The notes below the pieces were generated by a model, which did no database searches, had not been told where the DNA came from, and saw only the letters and a list, made by a program, of their open reading frames with translations. From assembly GCA_937894725.1 (NCBI GenBank), contig CALAYL010000097.1, positions 1-56,139 on the forward strand: DNA of 56,139 nucleotides. The letters run 5' to 3'. Positions within the stretch are counted from its first letter, which is position 1; each line of letters opens with the position of its first letter. This document shows positions 1-8,983 of the stretch, piece after piece. Made by a program: the position numbers and the translations under genes. The stretch is from an uncultured Bacteroidota bacterium. GTDB taxonomy: Bacteria > Bacteroidota > Bacteroidia > Chitinophagales > LD1.

Positions 1-568
1 ATTTGGATACTTTTCCGTTTTCTAGTTTATATTTTTCTTGACTTTCTGAACAAATCGCTTCTCCCTTTTCATCAAAAATCAATTTTTGTCCATACTCACT
101 CATCCAGCCTACCTGGCGCGATGGGTTCCCAATCACTAGAGCGTAATCAGGCACTGTTTTTGTCACTACAGCACCTGCTCCTATAAAAGCAAATTTACCA
201 ATATCATGCCCACAAACAATAGTAGCATTTGCACCAATGGAAGCTCCTTGTCCTACATGTGTTTTAAGATATTCATTCTTTCTATTGACAGCCGAACGAG
301 GATTAATCACATTCGTAAACACCATTGAGGGCCCAAGAAACACATCGTCTTCACAGCTTACTCCAGTATATATCGACACATTGTTTTGTACTTTTACATT
401 GTTACCTAAAACTACTTCTGGCGATACTACCACATTCTGGCCAAGATTGCAATTTTCTCCCAATATACAATTTGACATTACATGGCTGAAATGCCATATT
501 TTTGTACCCTTTCCGATAATGCAGCCTTCATCTATCACAGCAGTCTCATGTGCAAAATATTCTTTCAT
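1..568 (-). CDS. WbpD-like hexapeptide-repeat N-acetyltransferase (3' end cut by window)
   Basis: About 189 codons are visible; the gene runs off the left edge. The protein opens MKEYFAHETAVIDEGC and continues as isoleucine/valine-rich hexapeptide repeats of a left-handed parallel beta-helix, with the family signature GNPSRQVGWMSEYG near residue 160. This fits sugar-nucleotide 3-N-acetyltransferases of the WbpD/WlbB type, which acetylate UDP-2-acetamido-3-amino-dideoxy-glucuronate. The ATG overlaps the stop of the upstream decarboxylase gene (ATGA), so the two are translationally coupled. With the DegT-type aminotransferase three genes upstream it makes the usual WbpE/WbpD pair for a 2,3-diamino uronate. 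The exact acceptor sugar is inference. Confidence 0.85.
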   Translation of the reverse strand, partial: MKEYFAHETAVIDEGCIIGKGTKIWHFSHVMSNCILGENCNLGQNVVVSPEVVLGNNVKVQNNVSIYTGVSCEDDVFLGPSMVFTNVINPRSAVNRKNEYLKTHVGQGASIGANATIVCGHDIGKFAFIGAGAVVTKTVPDYALVIGNPSRQVGWMSEYGQKLIFDEKGEAICSESQEKYKLENGKVSK

Positions 569-1536
569 TCAAATCTATGTTTACTGTCAAATAATATTTC
601 TTTAGGAAGCGATTTAAAATACTCAAAGGTTATTTTCAACCCTTCTGCCCTACTTACTTTTGGCGACCAACCTAAAATTTCTTTTGCTTTAGTAATGTCT
701 GGTTGTCGCTGTTTAGGGTCATCTTTTGGTAGTGGTTTTGAAATTAGTTTTTGATTTGCACCCGTAAGTTTCAATATCTCTTCACCAAATTCTTTAATTG
801 TGATTTCATCAGGATTTCCAATATTGACAGGATAAGGATAATCGCTCAAAAGCAAACGATATATCCCCTCTACCAGATCATCTACGTAACAGAAAGAACG
901 TGTTTGTGAGCCATCGCCAAACATCGTCAAATCTTCACCTCTAAGTGCTTGTCCTATAAAAGCAGGCAATACTCTACCATCGTTAAGGCGCATACGTGGC
1001 CCATAGGTATTAAAAATTCGGATTATCCTTGTTTCTAAACCATGAAAAGTATGATATGCCATTGTGATTGCTTCTTGAAAACGTTTTGCTTCATCATAAA
1101 CACCTCTTGGTCCAACAGGATTTACATTTCCCCAATATTCTTCATTTTGAGGGTGTACTGTAGGGTCACCATACACTTCAGATGTTGATGCCACCAATAT
1201 TCTAGCATTTTTAGCTTTTGCTAAGCCTAACAAGTTATGCGTTCCTAAAGATCCTACTTTCAATGTTTGAATTGGGATTTTTAGATAATCTATAGGCGAT
1301 GCTGGTGATGCAAAATGGAGTATGTAATCTAAGTCACCAGCTACATGCACAAATTTCGATACATCGTGATGATAAAACTCAAAATTTTCAAGTTTAAAAA
1401 GATGCTCTATATTACTAAGATTGCCTGTAATCAGATTATCCATAGCTACCACACGATAGCCTTCTTTTATAAATCTATCGCAAAGATGCGAGCCTAAAAA
1501 GCCAGCTGCGCCAGTGATTAAAATACGTTTAGACAT
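565..1536 (-). CDS. UDP-glucuronate decarboxylase (UDP-xylose synthase), extended SDR
   Basis: 323 residues, full length for bacterial UXS. The NAD-binding glycine motif GAAGFLG lies at residues 9-15, the catalytic Tyr-x3-Lys is Y147/K151 (GVYDEAK), and the TSEVYGDP stretch around 118-125 is typical of the UXS/RmlB branch. The enzyme oxidises and decarboxylates UDP-glucuronate to UDP-xylose in the cytoplasm. It overlaps ugd by 8 bases upstream and the acetyltransferase by 4 bases downstream, so all three should be on one transcript. The neighbouring UDP-glucose dehydrogenase supplies its substrate, which supports UXS over a dTDP-glucose 4,6-dehydratase. Confidence 0.9.
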   Translation of the reverse strand: MSKRILITGAAGFLGSHLCDRFIKEGYRVVAMDNLITGNLSNIEHLFKLENFEFYHHDVSKFVHVAGDLDYILHFASPASPIDYLKIPIQTLKVGSLGTHNLLGLAKAKNARILVASTSEVYGDPTVHPQNEEYWGNVNPVGPRGVYDEAKRFQEAITMAYHTFHGLETRIIRIFNTYGPRMRLNDGRVLPAFIGQALRGEDLTMFGDGSQTRSFCYVDDLVEGIYRLLLSDYPYPVNIGNPDEITIKEFGEEILKLTGANQKLISKPLPKDDPKQRQPDITKAKEILGWSPKVSRAEGLKITFEYFKSLPKEILFDSKHRFE

Positions 1537-2848
1537 GTTGTATTGTTTTTCGGCCTATACTATGATACTCAAATCCTAGTTCACTCATTAAATCTAAATC
1601 ATAAAGATTTCGTCCATCAAAAATCAAATTCATTTTCAATGTGTCTTTTATCTTTTTGAAATCTGGAGATCTAAACACATTCCATTCCGTAGCTATAACT
1701 AAGAAATCAGCGTTTTCTAAAGCATCGTATTGATTTTCTACAAAGGCTACTTTCTCCCCATACATGGCTTTCACGTTTTTCATAGCCTCTGGGTCAAAGG
1801 CCTTCACTTCTGCACCAGCTTTCAAAAACTCATCTATTAAATAGGTAGCTGGAGCTTCACGAATATCGTCTGTATTGGGTTTGAATGCTAAGCCCCATAA
1901 TGCGATGGTCTTGCCTTTCAAATCAGCATTAAAATGTTGTAAAATTCGTTTCAAAAACAATGCTCGCTGAATATCATTTACCTGCATTACTGCATCCAAT
2001 ATTTGGAAATTGTAGTTATTTTCATTGGCGGTGAAATGCAATGCTTGTACATCTTTTGGAAAACAGCTACCACCATATCCAATTCCAGGGAAAAGAAAAC
2101 GTTTACCAATACGAGAATCTGTGCCTATACCTTTTCTTACATTATCCACATCTGCGCCTACTCGTTCGCAGAGATTCGCTATTTCATTCATAAACGAAAT
2201 CTTTGTAGCTAAAAAAGCGTTTGCGGCATACTTAGTCATCTCAGCAGAACGCTCGTCCATAAAGATGATAGGATTGCCCTGACGAACAAAAGGCTCATAT
2301 AATCTTGTCATCACCTCTTCAGCTTTTGTTGAAGAGGTTCCTATCACTACTCTTTCAGGTTTTAGGAAATCTTCTACTGCCACTCCTTCACGCAAAAACT
2401 CGGGATTAGAAACTACATCAAACATTTCTCGCTTTCCTGTTTTCAAAAGAGCTGCAGTTACTTTATCAGCAGTACCTACAGGTACTGTGCTTTTGTCAAC
2501 TATCACCGCATATTCTTTCAAAATAGGCCCTAAATCTTCGGCTACTTTCAATATATATTTCAAATCTGCTGAGCCATCCTCACCAGGGGGAGTAGGCAAT
2601 GCTAAGAAAATTACCTTTGCACCTTCTATTCCTTCTGCTAAAGAGGTAGTAAAAGTTAATCTTCCAGCTTTTGTATTTCTTTCAAATAGCAAATCTAAAT
2701 CTGGCTCATAGATTGGCAATATCCCATTCTTAAGCAACTCTACTTTTTCTGCATTGATATCGATGCAAGATACCTCATTACCTGTTTCGGCAAAGCATGT
2801 TCCTGTTACTAATCCTACGTATCCTGTTCCTACTACGGCTATTTTCAT
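1529..2848 (-). CDS. ugd: UDP-glucose 6-dehydrogenase
   Basis: 439 residues. The N-terminal Rossmann motif GTGYVG is at 7-12; the central helix carries K206 (EMTKYAANAF) and the catalytic cysteine is C262 in GGSCFPKD. Domain order is NAD-binding, central dimerisation, UDP-binding (about 315-435). It oxidises UDP-glucose twice to UDP-glucuronate, feeding the decarboxylase encoded immediately downstream. The sequence looks like the UDP-glucose class (TuaD/Ugd) rather than the UDP-N-acetyl-hexosamine class (WbpA), but substrate cannot be proven by eye. Only 3 bases separate it from the aminotransferase gene upstream. Confidence 0.93.
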   Translation of the reverse strand: MKIAVVGTGYVGLVTGTCFAETGNEVSCIDINAEKVELLKNGILPIYEPDLDLLFERNTKAGRLTFTTSLAEGIEGAKVIFLALPTPPGEDGSADLKYILKVAEDLGPILKEYAVIVDKSTVPVGTADKVTAALLKTGKREMFDVVSNPEFLREGVAVEDFLKPERVVIGTSSTKAEEVMTRLYEPFVRQGNPIIFMDERSAEMTKYAANAFLATKISFMNEIANLCERVGADVDNVRKGIGTDSRIGKRFLFPGIGYGGSCFPKDVQALHFTANENNYNFQILDAVMQVNDIQRALFLKRILQHFNADLKGKTIALWGLAFKPNTDDIREAPATYLIDEFLKAGAEVKAFDPEAMKNVKAMYGEKVAFVENQYDALENADFLVIATEWNVFRSPDFKKIKDTLKMNLIFDGRNLYDLDLMSELGFEYHSIGRKTIQHV

Positions 2849-2851
2849 TGT

Positions 2852-3979
2852 CTATTTGGTCAGTTCTAAAACATTTTGAATAATGTATGCTAATTGTTCA
2901 TCCTCCATCTCCGTATGAATAGGTAAAGAAAGCACATTTGCGCAAAGTGAAGTAGTTATTGGAAACTTTTCATCGGTATATGCACTATCTTTGTATGCCT
3001 TTTGATTATGCAAAGGCAAAGGATAATATATCATAGCAGGTATTCCTCTCTCGGCTAATTTTGCTCTTAGTTCTGATCTGTCCACACCACATAATGTAAG
3101 GGTGTATTGATGAAAAACATGTGTAGAAAAGTCCGCTCTGACAGGTGTTTTGAGATGCGGGTGATTTGCAAATGCTCGATCATAAGCATCTGCTACTTTT
3201 TGGCGGGCAGCGCAATAACTATCCAAAAAGGGTAATTTCACGTCCAATAGAGCAGCTTGTAATGTGTCAAGTCGAGAGTTTACGCCTATTTCATCATGAT
3301 AGTATTGTACGGATTGTCCATGATTAGCTATCATTCTGATTTTTTGTGCCAACTCATCATTATTTGTAAATAATGCCCCTCCATCACCATAGCATCCCAA
3401 GTTTTTCGAAGGAAAAAAAGAAGTAGATCCTATGTCGCCCATAGTGCCTGTTTTTGCTTTTCGTCCATCCGAAAATGTGTAGTCTGCACCTATAGCTTGT
3501 GCATTATCTTCAATCACAAAAAGATTATGCGCTTTTGCTATTGTCAAAATCGCTTCCATATCTGCACTTTGTCCAAAAAGATGAACTGGTACAATAGCCT
3601 TAGTCTTGGGCGTAACAGCGGATTCAATTGCCGCAGGATCTATATTAAATGTATGTGGGTTGACTTCTACCAAAACTGGTTTAAGTTTTAACAATGCGAT
3701 AACTTCTGCAGTAGCTACATAAGTAAAATCTGCTGTAATCACCTCATCTCCAGGTTCAAGCCCAAGCGCCATCATCGCTATTTGAAGTGCATCTGTGCCA
3801 TTTGCTACCGCAATCGAATGTTTTACATTCAAGTATTTCGACAGATTATCCTCAAATGTCTTGACTTGAGGTCCTTTAATAAACTGTGTATTTTCAATCA
3901 CTTCCATCATCGCTTTATCTGCAGCTGGCTTTATTCGCTGATATTGCGATTTCAAATCGACCATTTCTATTTTTCGCAT
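2852..3979 (-). CDS. DegT/DnrJ/EryC1/StrS-family sugar-nucleotide aminotransferase (WbpE-like)
   Basis: 375 residues, first gene of the nucleotide-sugar operon. It is a PLP fold-type I enzyme: D158 in EDNAQAIG contacts the pyridine nitrogen, and K192 in FFPSKNLGCYGDGG forms the internal aldimine. The opening MVDLKSQY and the GTDAL motif are typical of WbpE/WlbC/QdtB enzymes. It probably aminates a UDP-3-keto-uronate (or keto-hexose) before N-acetylation by the hexapeptide protein at the end of the operon. The dehydrogenase that would make the 3-keto substrate (WbpB-like) is not in view and may lie past the left edge. Confidence 0.88.
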   Translation of the reverse strand: MRKIEMVDLKSQYQRIKPAADKAMMEVIENTQFIKGPQVKTFEDNLSKYLNVKHSIAVANGTDALQIAMMALGLEPGDEVITADFTYVATAEVIALLKLKPVLVEVNPHTFNIDPAAIESAVTPKTKAIVPVHLFGQSADMEAILTIAKAHNLFVIEDNAQAIGADYTFSDGRKAKTGTMGDIGSTSFFPSKNLGCYGDGGALFTNNDELAQKIRMIANHGQSVQYYHDEIGVNSRLDTLQAALLDVKLPFLDSYCAARQKVADAYDRAFANHPHLKTPVRADFSTHVFHQYTLTLCGVDRSELRAKLAERGIPAMIYYPLPLHNQKAYKDSAYTDEKFPITTSLCANVLSLPIHTEMEDEQLAYIIQNVLELTK

Positions 3980-4011
3980 CTATTTTTTTTAGCGATGCTA
4001 AAATAATATTT

Positions 4012-4019
4012 TAATTTAG
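4012..4019 (+). promoter_or_regulatory. Candidate -7 element (TAATTTAG) of the 4032 gene
   Basis: TAATTTAG sits 12 bases before the ATG at 4032, in a 52-base gap between divergent genes. It matches the Bacteroidota -7 consensus TAnnTTTG at 7 of 8 positions, with A for the third T. No clear TTTG lies at the expected -33 distance. The opposite strand of the same gap has TATTTTAG facing the aminotransferase operon. Confidence 0.3.
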
Positions 4020-4031
4020 CAGAATAGGATT

Positions 4032-4811
4032 ATGGATAAATATTATAGATTATTTCTTTTAGTGGGTATTGTTTGGACTAGTTCTGTCTGTAAAGCTCAA
4101 CTTTCGGAGAGCGAAATGTTTAAAAAACGAGAGCGCAAAGTCAACAATGCTGTACTACTCAACCCTTCATATACTGCCAATTTTGCACTCCTTGATTTGA
4201 AAAGTCGATTTGGTTTTAGTTCAAACATCAGTATGTTATTGGGATTTCGGATGAATCATAACTGGATGGTGGGTATAGAGGGCTCTTATCTTTTTGGCAA
4301 CAAAGTTAAAGAAACCGATATTCTCAATGGCATTATCACCAATGATTTGAATTTAATTTCGATAGAAGGAACTCAACAACAACCCAAACTTTCCCTAGCA
4401 GGATTTGCAGTAAAACTAGTGGGGGAGAAAGTATTTAAGGTAACTAACAAGCTTCCAGGTAGCGGTTTTTTCCTACAAGGAGGCATTGGTTTTATGCAAC
4501 ATAAAATATTGATACAAGTGCCTACTCGTCTTTTTCCCCAACTTGATAAAACCTATCGAAAAGGATATGATAGAATGAGTAATGGAGTATTATTCTCAAT
4601 GAGCACAGGCTTTAAATTTTTGGAACGAAAAAAGCTATTGAGCTTCAATATTGGCGCTATAGCAGAGCTTGGTTTGACTCAAAACCGTAGAGCATGGGAT
4701 TTTGATTTGGATAAAAAAGATACTAAAAAACGTACAGATTTGTTTGTAGGTGTAAAGCTGGGTTGGATTATCCCGATTCTCACCAACAAAGACAATGTTG
4801 ATTTATTCTAA
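4032..4811 (+). CDS. Secreted outer-membrane beta-barrel-like protein, function unknown
   Basis: 259 residues. A signal peptide of about 22 residues ends in VCKA, followed by a soluble stretch and then alternating hydrophobic/aromatic strands (SMLLGFRMNHNWMVGIEG, FFLQGGIGFM, GVKLGWIIPIL) that look like a small outer-membrane barrel of the porin-family/OmpW-like style common in Bacteroidota. I recognise no specific family. The Kdo transferase gene begins 2 bases after its stop, so the two are probably cotranscribed and an envelope role is likely, but that is inference from position. Confidence 0.6.
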   Translation: MDKYYRLFLLVGIVWTSSVCKAQLSESEMFKKRERKVNNAVLLNPSYTANFALLDLKSRFGFSSNISMLLGFRMNHNWMVGIEGSYLFGNKVKETDILNGIITNDLNLISIEGTQQQPKLSLAGFAVKLVGEKVFKVTNKLPGSGFFLQGGIGFMQHKILIQVPTRLFPQLDKTYRKGYDRMSNGVLFSMSTGFKFLERKKLLSFNIGAIAELGLTQNRRAWDFDLDKKDTKKRTDLFVGVKLGWIIPILTNKDNVDLF

Positions 4812-4813
4812 AT

Positions 4814-6058
4814 GTGGTGATAACAATCTCTCATTTTTTTTACAACTTATTTTTGAAAGTCTATTGGATTGGCGCATGGAGCAGTTCGTTTTTTTCAAGC
4901 AAAGCAAAAAAGTGGATTGATGGTCGAAAACATACCTGGACTCAGATAGCTCAGTTTGAGAAAAATAAAAATGCGCAAATCGTATGGTTTCATTGCGCAT
5001 CTGTGGGTGAGTTTGAGCAAGCTAGACCGCTTATCGAAGCGATAAAAACATCAACTCCTACTACCCAAATTGTGCTAACTTTTTTTTCTCCTTCAGGTTA
5101 TGAATTGCGTCAAAATTATTCATTGGCAGACTTAGTAACCTATCTTCCATTTGATTTTAAAAAAGATGTAAAACGCTTTGTGGACTTCGTTCAGCCCACT
5201 TATGTAGTATGGATAAAATATGAATTTTGGCTAAACACCTTAGACTATCTTAATCAAAAAAATATCAAAACCTATTTAGTGGCTGCGCGATTTTTACCTA
5301 TTCAACATTTTTTTGCATGGTATGGTCAGCTTTTTCAAAAAACACTAGCTTCTTTTGAAGCTATCTTTGTGCAAGATGAAAAGTCAAAGCAGCTTCTTTC
5401 ATCCATCAATATACCATCTACTATTGCTGGAGATCCGAGATTTGATCGAGTTTTGGCGATTTCAAAACAATCGTATTGCAATAAAAGTATCGAGCATTTC
5501 ATTCAAGATAATAAGGTTTTGATTTTAGGAAGTGGTTGGGATAAAGACTACGAATTACTGCAAGAAGTAGGACAACGTTCATTTAGTAATATGAAAATAA
5601 TCATAGCTCCACACACTGTTAATGAAAATGAATTGCTCTCTATTGAAAAATTATTTCATTATAGCACGGTAAGACTTTCGCGATATACTCATGAAACAAA
5701 TGTAAACGTCATGTTGATAGACAACACTGGGGAACTCGCTTATTTGTATCGCTATGCGCATCTAGCTTGGATAGGCGGAGGATTTGGAGCATCCGTACAT
5801 AATGTACTAGAGGCGGCTGTATATGGCTTGCCTACACTTTTTGGCCCTCATCACACAAAATCGCTAGAGGCTATGGATTTAGTCAAAAACAACATAGGTT
5901 TTTGTATCACTAGCAGTGATACTGTAGAGAGATATGTGGCAAAACTCTCAGGCGAAACCTTTTACAATCAAACAAAAGAGAAGGCACTAGCGTATGTAAA
6001 AAAAAATGTGGGGGCTACCGAAAATATTTTAGCGCATATTGCTAAATCTTATCAATAA
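4814..6058 (+). CDS. waaA: 3-deoxy-D-manno-octulosonic acid (Kdo) transferase
   Basis: 414 residues, normal for WaaA/KdtA. It transfers Kdo from CMP-Kdo to lipid IVA at the inner membrane. It has an N-terminal membrane anchor (about 5-25), the family motif HCASVGEFEQARPLI near 58-72, LTFFSPSGYE, the KYEFW motif, and the C-terminal nucleotide-binding region WIGGGFGASVHNVLEA. No ATG is available in frame near the 5' end: the reading frame opens with GTG at 4814 or the next GTG at 4817, while ATG at 4812 is out of frame. Its last 7 bases overlap the convergent M16 peptidase gene. Confidence 0.92.
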   Translation: MVITISHFFYNLFLKVYWIGAWSSSFFSSKAKKWIDGRKHTWTQIAQFEKNKNAQIVWFHCASVGEFEQARPLIEAIKTSTPTTQIVLTFFSPSGYELRQNYSLADLVTYLPFDFKKDVKRFVDFVQPTYVVWIKYEFWLNTLDYLNQKNIKTYLVAARFLPIQHFFAWYGQLFQKTLASFEAIFVQDEKSKQLLSSINIPSTIAGDPRFDRVLAISKQSYCNKSIEHFIQDNKVLILGSGWDKDYELLQEVGQRSFSNMKIIIAPHTVNENELLSIEKLFHYSTVRLSRYTHETNVNVMLIDNTGELAYLYRYAHLAWIGGGFGASVHNVLEAAVYGLPTLFGPHHTKSLEAMDLVKNNIGFCITSSDTVERYVAKLSGETFYNQTKEKALAYVKKNVGATENILAHIAKSYQ

Positions 6059-8952
6059 CCGTACAATTCCGACAAGCTCAACATTTTGACTGTGCCTAGT
6101 TTTGAGAGAGCAGACATATCGATATCATTTTTACTTCCCACCACAAGATATATGAAAGGTTTCGCCTTTACGTTCTTATCAAAAAAGGCTTGCACATCGT
6201 CAAACTTCATGTCTTTACATTGCTCATACACATCCTTGCGAATATCATAATTAATACCTCGTTTCAAATTTCGTCTGTAGGTTCTAAAAATAGCATCCTT
6301 CGTTATCCAATCACTTTCTAACCGTTTAACAATAGATGTTCTAGCCATATCAAACTGCTGATCTGCCTTTGGCAAATCGGTCAACAACTCTGTCATTTTA
6401 GCCGTAGCAGTAGGCAATTTATCTGCCTGCGTGCCTACATAAGCAAATACAAAATTCGATTCACCTTCTTTTTCTGGTATCGAATATTGACCTGATGCAG
6501 AATAGGCCAATGCCATTTTTTCTCTTATTTCTTGAAAAACTACTGATGCCATAGAGCCCCCGTAATATTCATTAAACAATGACAGAGCGGGCATTTCAGC
6601 CTTATCAAACACATGTCCTTTTGAGAGGAATATAATTTGAGCTTGCTTCATATTGTAATCTGCAAAATAAACGGTAGGGACTTCCGTAGATTGCTCTTCA
6701 TATTTAACACTTGGGGGATATGCTTTTAAAGGAGCTTTCACCTGGTGTAGCTTACTGACAACTGTATTTGTCTCTGACAATGGTTTATTTCCGTAGTAAT
6801 AAATACTGTGCTCATAGCTACATAGTTCATGAATGGTAGCAGTCAAATCATTTGGATCAAGTGCAGCTATAGCTTCATTAGACATCACATTGTTAAACGG
6901 ATTTAGCTTGCCATATTTGCCATAATTAAATAACCCATTCCATAAAATTTCATCTTTGTCAAGCTTAGCATCTGCTCTCTTTTTGATAATATCTTGAGCA
7001 AAAGTAGCATATACTTCTTTGTCTGCTTTTGCATTTTTAAGCAAATATTCAAATAGCTCAACACCCTTTGAAAGATTTTTCTCTAGCCCAGAAAGGCTTA
7101 CAAATACTTGATCACGCGAAGAGTTCACGCCAAATTCTAAGCCCAATTTATAAAACTCTTGTTTTACTTGAGCAGATGAATATTTATCTGTACCCATGTA
7201 TGGCAAAAAGTCGAGCGCAAGTCCGAGCAACTTATCATTATCTGTTCCCATATCAAAAATATAGTCCAATTTAAAGGTCTGATTTAACTCATTAGGTTGA
7301 TAGTACAACGTAAGTCCACTCGATGTTATGACTTCTTGTATGCTTGTATTAAAGTCACAAAATCTTGCTTCTGGTGTACCTTCTTTTATAGCATCAAACT
7401 GCTTATGAAAATCTGACACCGCTTCCTTGTTTACAAATACTGGCGTTATTTTAGGTTTATCGACCTTATACAAACTCGGCTCACCAAATCGCTTATAGCA
7501 CACAGCATAGTTTTCTCCATAATGCTCATTTGCAAATTTCACAATATCTGCTTTAGTTATTTTGCTCATCGTTTCTAACTCTGCTAGATGTGTTTTCAAA
7601 GGCACATCTTTCACAAAAGCAAACACTACATCAAACACACGACCACTATTAGTTTCAGCAGCGCGCAATTTATCTAAACGCATATTGTCAATGACTGCGG
7701 ACAACATCCAATCAGGAAAATTTCCTAGCTTGATAGAATCAATCTGTGAAAGCAATAAATCCTTTACTTGCTCGAGCGATTGACCTTTTTTAGGCATTCC
7801 AAACAACTTATGTATTGTATAATCTTTGTTGTTTGAAAAGGTGCTATAACCATCTAATATTTTTTGGTTCAGCTTAAGATTCAAATCAAAAATACCAGAG
7901 CCTTTTCCATTAGAAAGAAGCGCATCGACAAGCGTTACCATCATGGGGTCTGTAGTATTCGCACCATCAAATCTATACCCTACATACACATGTTCAGGTT
8001 CTTGTCCTGTTTTTTCGGTATAAAGAGGCGTATTAATTTCTACTGGAGTAGCTTTTTTAAATTCCGGCACTTCCTTTGATTTCCAATCGCCAAAATATTT
8101 TTCAATCATGGCAATAGTCTTATCTGGATCTAAATCGCCACTCATTACTATTGCACAATTATTGGGTACATAATAGGTGTCAAAATACTTTTTAATATTG
8201 AAGAGTGAAGGATTTTTGAGATGCTCGCTGAGTCCTATGGTCGTCTGTGTACCATATGGATGGTTAGGCATAAGCAAGGAGTCCACAGCCTGAGAAGACC
8301 ATTCTTGGTCATAAGCAGTACTTATATTAAATTCTTCATAAACAGCTTCTAATTCTGTATGGAATATTCTCAAGACTAACGTTTTGAATCTATCGCTTTC
8401 TAAAAAAAGCCATTTTTCGAGAGCGGAAGATGGGATATCATTGATATAACAGGTTAAATCATTACTTGTAAATGCATTCGTCCCCTTCGCCCCTATCGAT
8501 GATACCATTTTGTCGTATTCATTGGGTATGGCGAGTTTTGAAGCTTCATACGAAAACGAATCAATACGAGCATAGATTGCATTTTTGAAATTCAAATCAA
8601 GCGTGTTTTTATGCAATTCGTAGAGAACTTCGATACTATCCAAAAATGGCCGCTCTCTTAAATAGTCAATAGTTCCAAATTTTGCAGAACCCTTAAAAAG
8701 CATATGCTCTAAGTAATGCGCCAATCCGGTAGTAGTAGCAGGGTCATATTTGCTACCCGCTTTTACGGTAATGGCCGTTTGTATTCTGGGAGCATTTTTA
8801 TTTACAGATAAAAAAACTTTCAATCCATTTTTGAGTGTGTATTCTTTTACTGCATATGGTGCTGCGTTTGATGCTTCACTAGCTTTGTCTCTTTTGCAAG
8901 AAGATAATGCTCCCAATAGAATAAACAAGATGGCGATTTTTTGCAAACGCAT
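6052..8952 (-). CDS. M16-family (pitrilysin/insulinase) zinc metallopeptidase, lipoprotein
   Basis: 966 residues, the double-length form with an active N-terminal half and a degenerate C-terminal half. The inverted zinc motif HYLEH is at 79-83, with the third ligand probably E207 in HTELEAVYEEF; the insertion between them is longer than in pitrilysin. Residues 1-19 form a lipoprotein signal with C19 in LSSC, so the protein is probably anchored in the envelope facing the periplasm. M16 enzymes degrade peptides inside a closed chamber. The second half has no HxxEH. It overlaps waaA tail-to-tail. Confidence 0.92.
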   Translation of the reverse strand: MRLQKIAILFILLGALSSCKRDKASEASNAAPYAVKEYTLKNGLKVFLSVNKNAPRIQTAITVKAGSKYDPATTTGLAHYLEHMLFKGSAKFGTIDYLRERPFLDSIEVLYELHKNTLDLNFKNAIYARIDSFSYEASKLAIPNEYDKMVSSIGAKGTNAFTSNDLTCYINDIPSSALEKWLFLESDRFKTLVLRIFHTELEAVYEEFNISTAYDQEWSSQAVDSLLMPNHPYGTQTTIGLSEHLKNPSLFNIKKYFDTYYVPNNCAIVMSGDLDPDKTIAMIEKYFGDWKSKEVPEFKKATPVEINTPLYTEKTGQEPEHVYVGYRFDGANTTDPMMVTLVDALLSNGKGSGIFDLNLKLNQKILDGYSTFSNNKDYTIHKLFGMPKKGQSLEQVKDLLLSQIDSIKLGNFPDWMLSAVIDNMRLDKLRAAETNSGRVFDVVFAFVKDVPLKTHLAELETMSKITKADIVKFANEHYGENYAVCYKRFGEPSLYKVDKPKITPVFVNKEAVSDFHKQFDAIKEGTPEARFCDFNTSIQEVITSSGLTLYYQPNELNQTFKLDYIFDMGTDNDKLLGLALDFLPYMGTDKYSSAQVKQEFYKLGLEFGVNSSRDQVFVSLSGLEKNLSKGVELFEYLLKNAKADKEVYATFAQDIIKKRADAKLDKDEILWNGLFNYGKYGKLNPFNNVMSNEAIAALDPNDLTATIHELCSYEHSIYYYGNKPLSETNTVVSKLHQVKAPLKAYPPSVKYEEQSTEVPTVYFADYNMKQAQIIFLSKGHVFDKAEMPALSLFNEYYGGSMASVVFQEIREKMALAYSASGQYSIPEKEGESNFVFAYVGTQADKLPTATAKMTELLTDLPKADQQFDMARTSIVKRLESDWITKDAIFRTYRRNLKRGINYDIRKDVYEQCKDMKFDDVQAFFDKNVKAKPFIYLVVGSKNDIDMSALSKLGTVKMLSLSELYGY

Positions 8953-8983
8953 ATAAATATTAGATTAATTTCTTTGAATTTGA

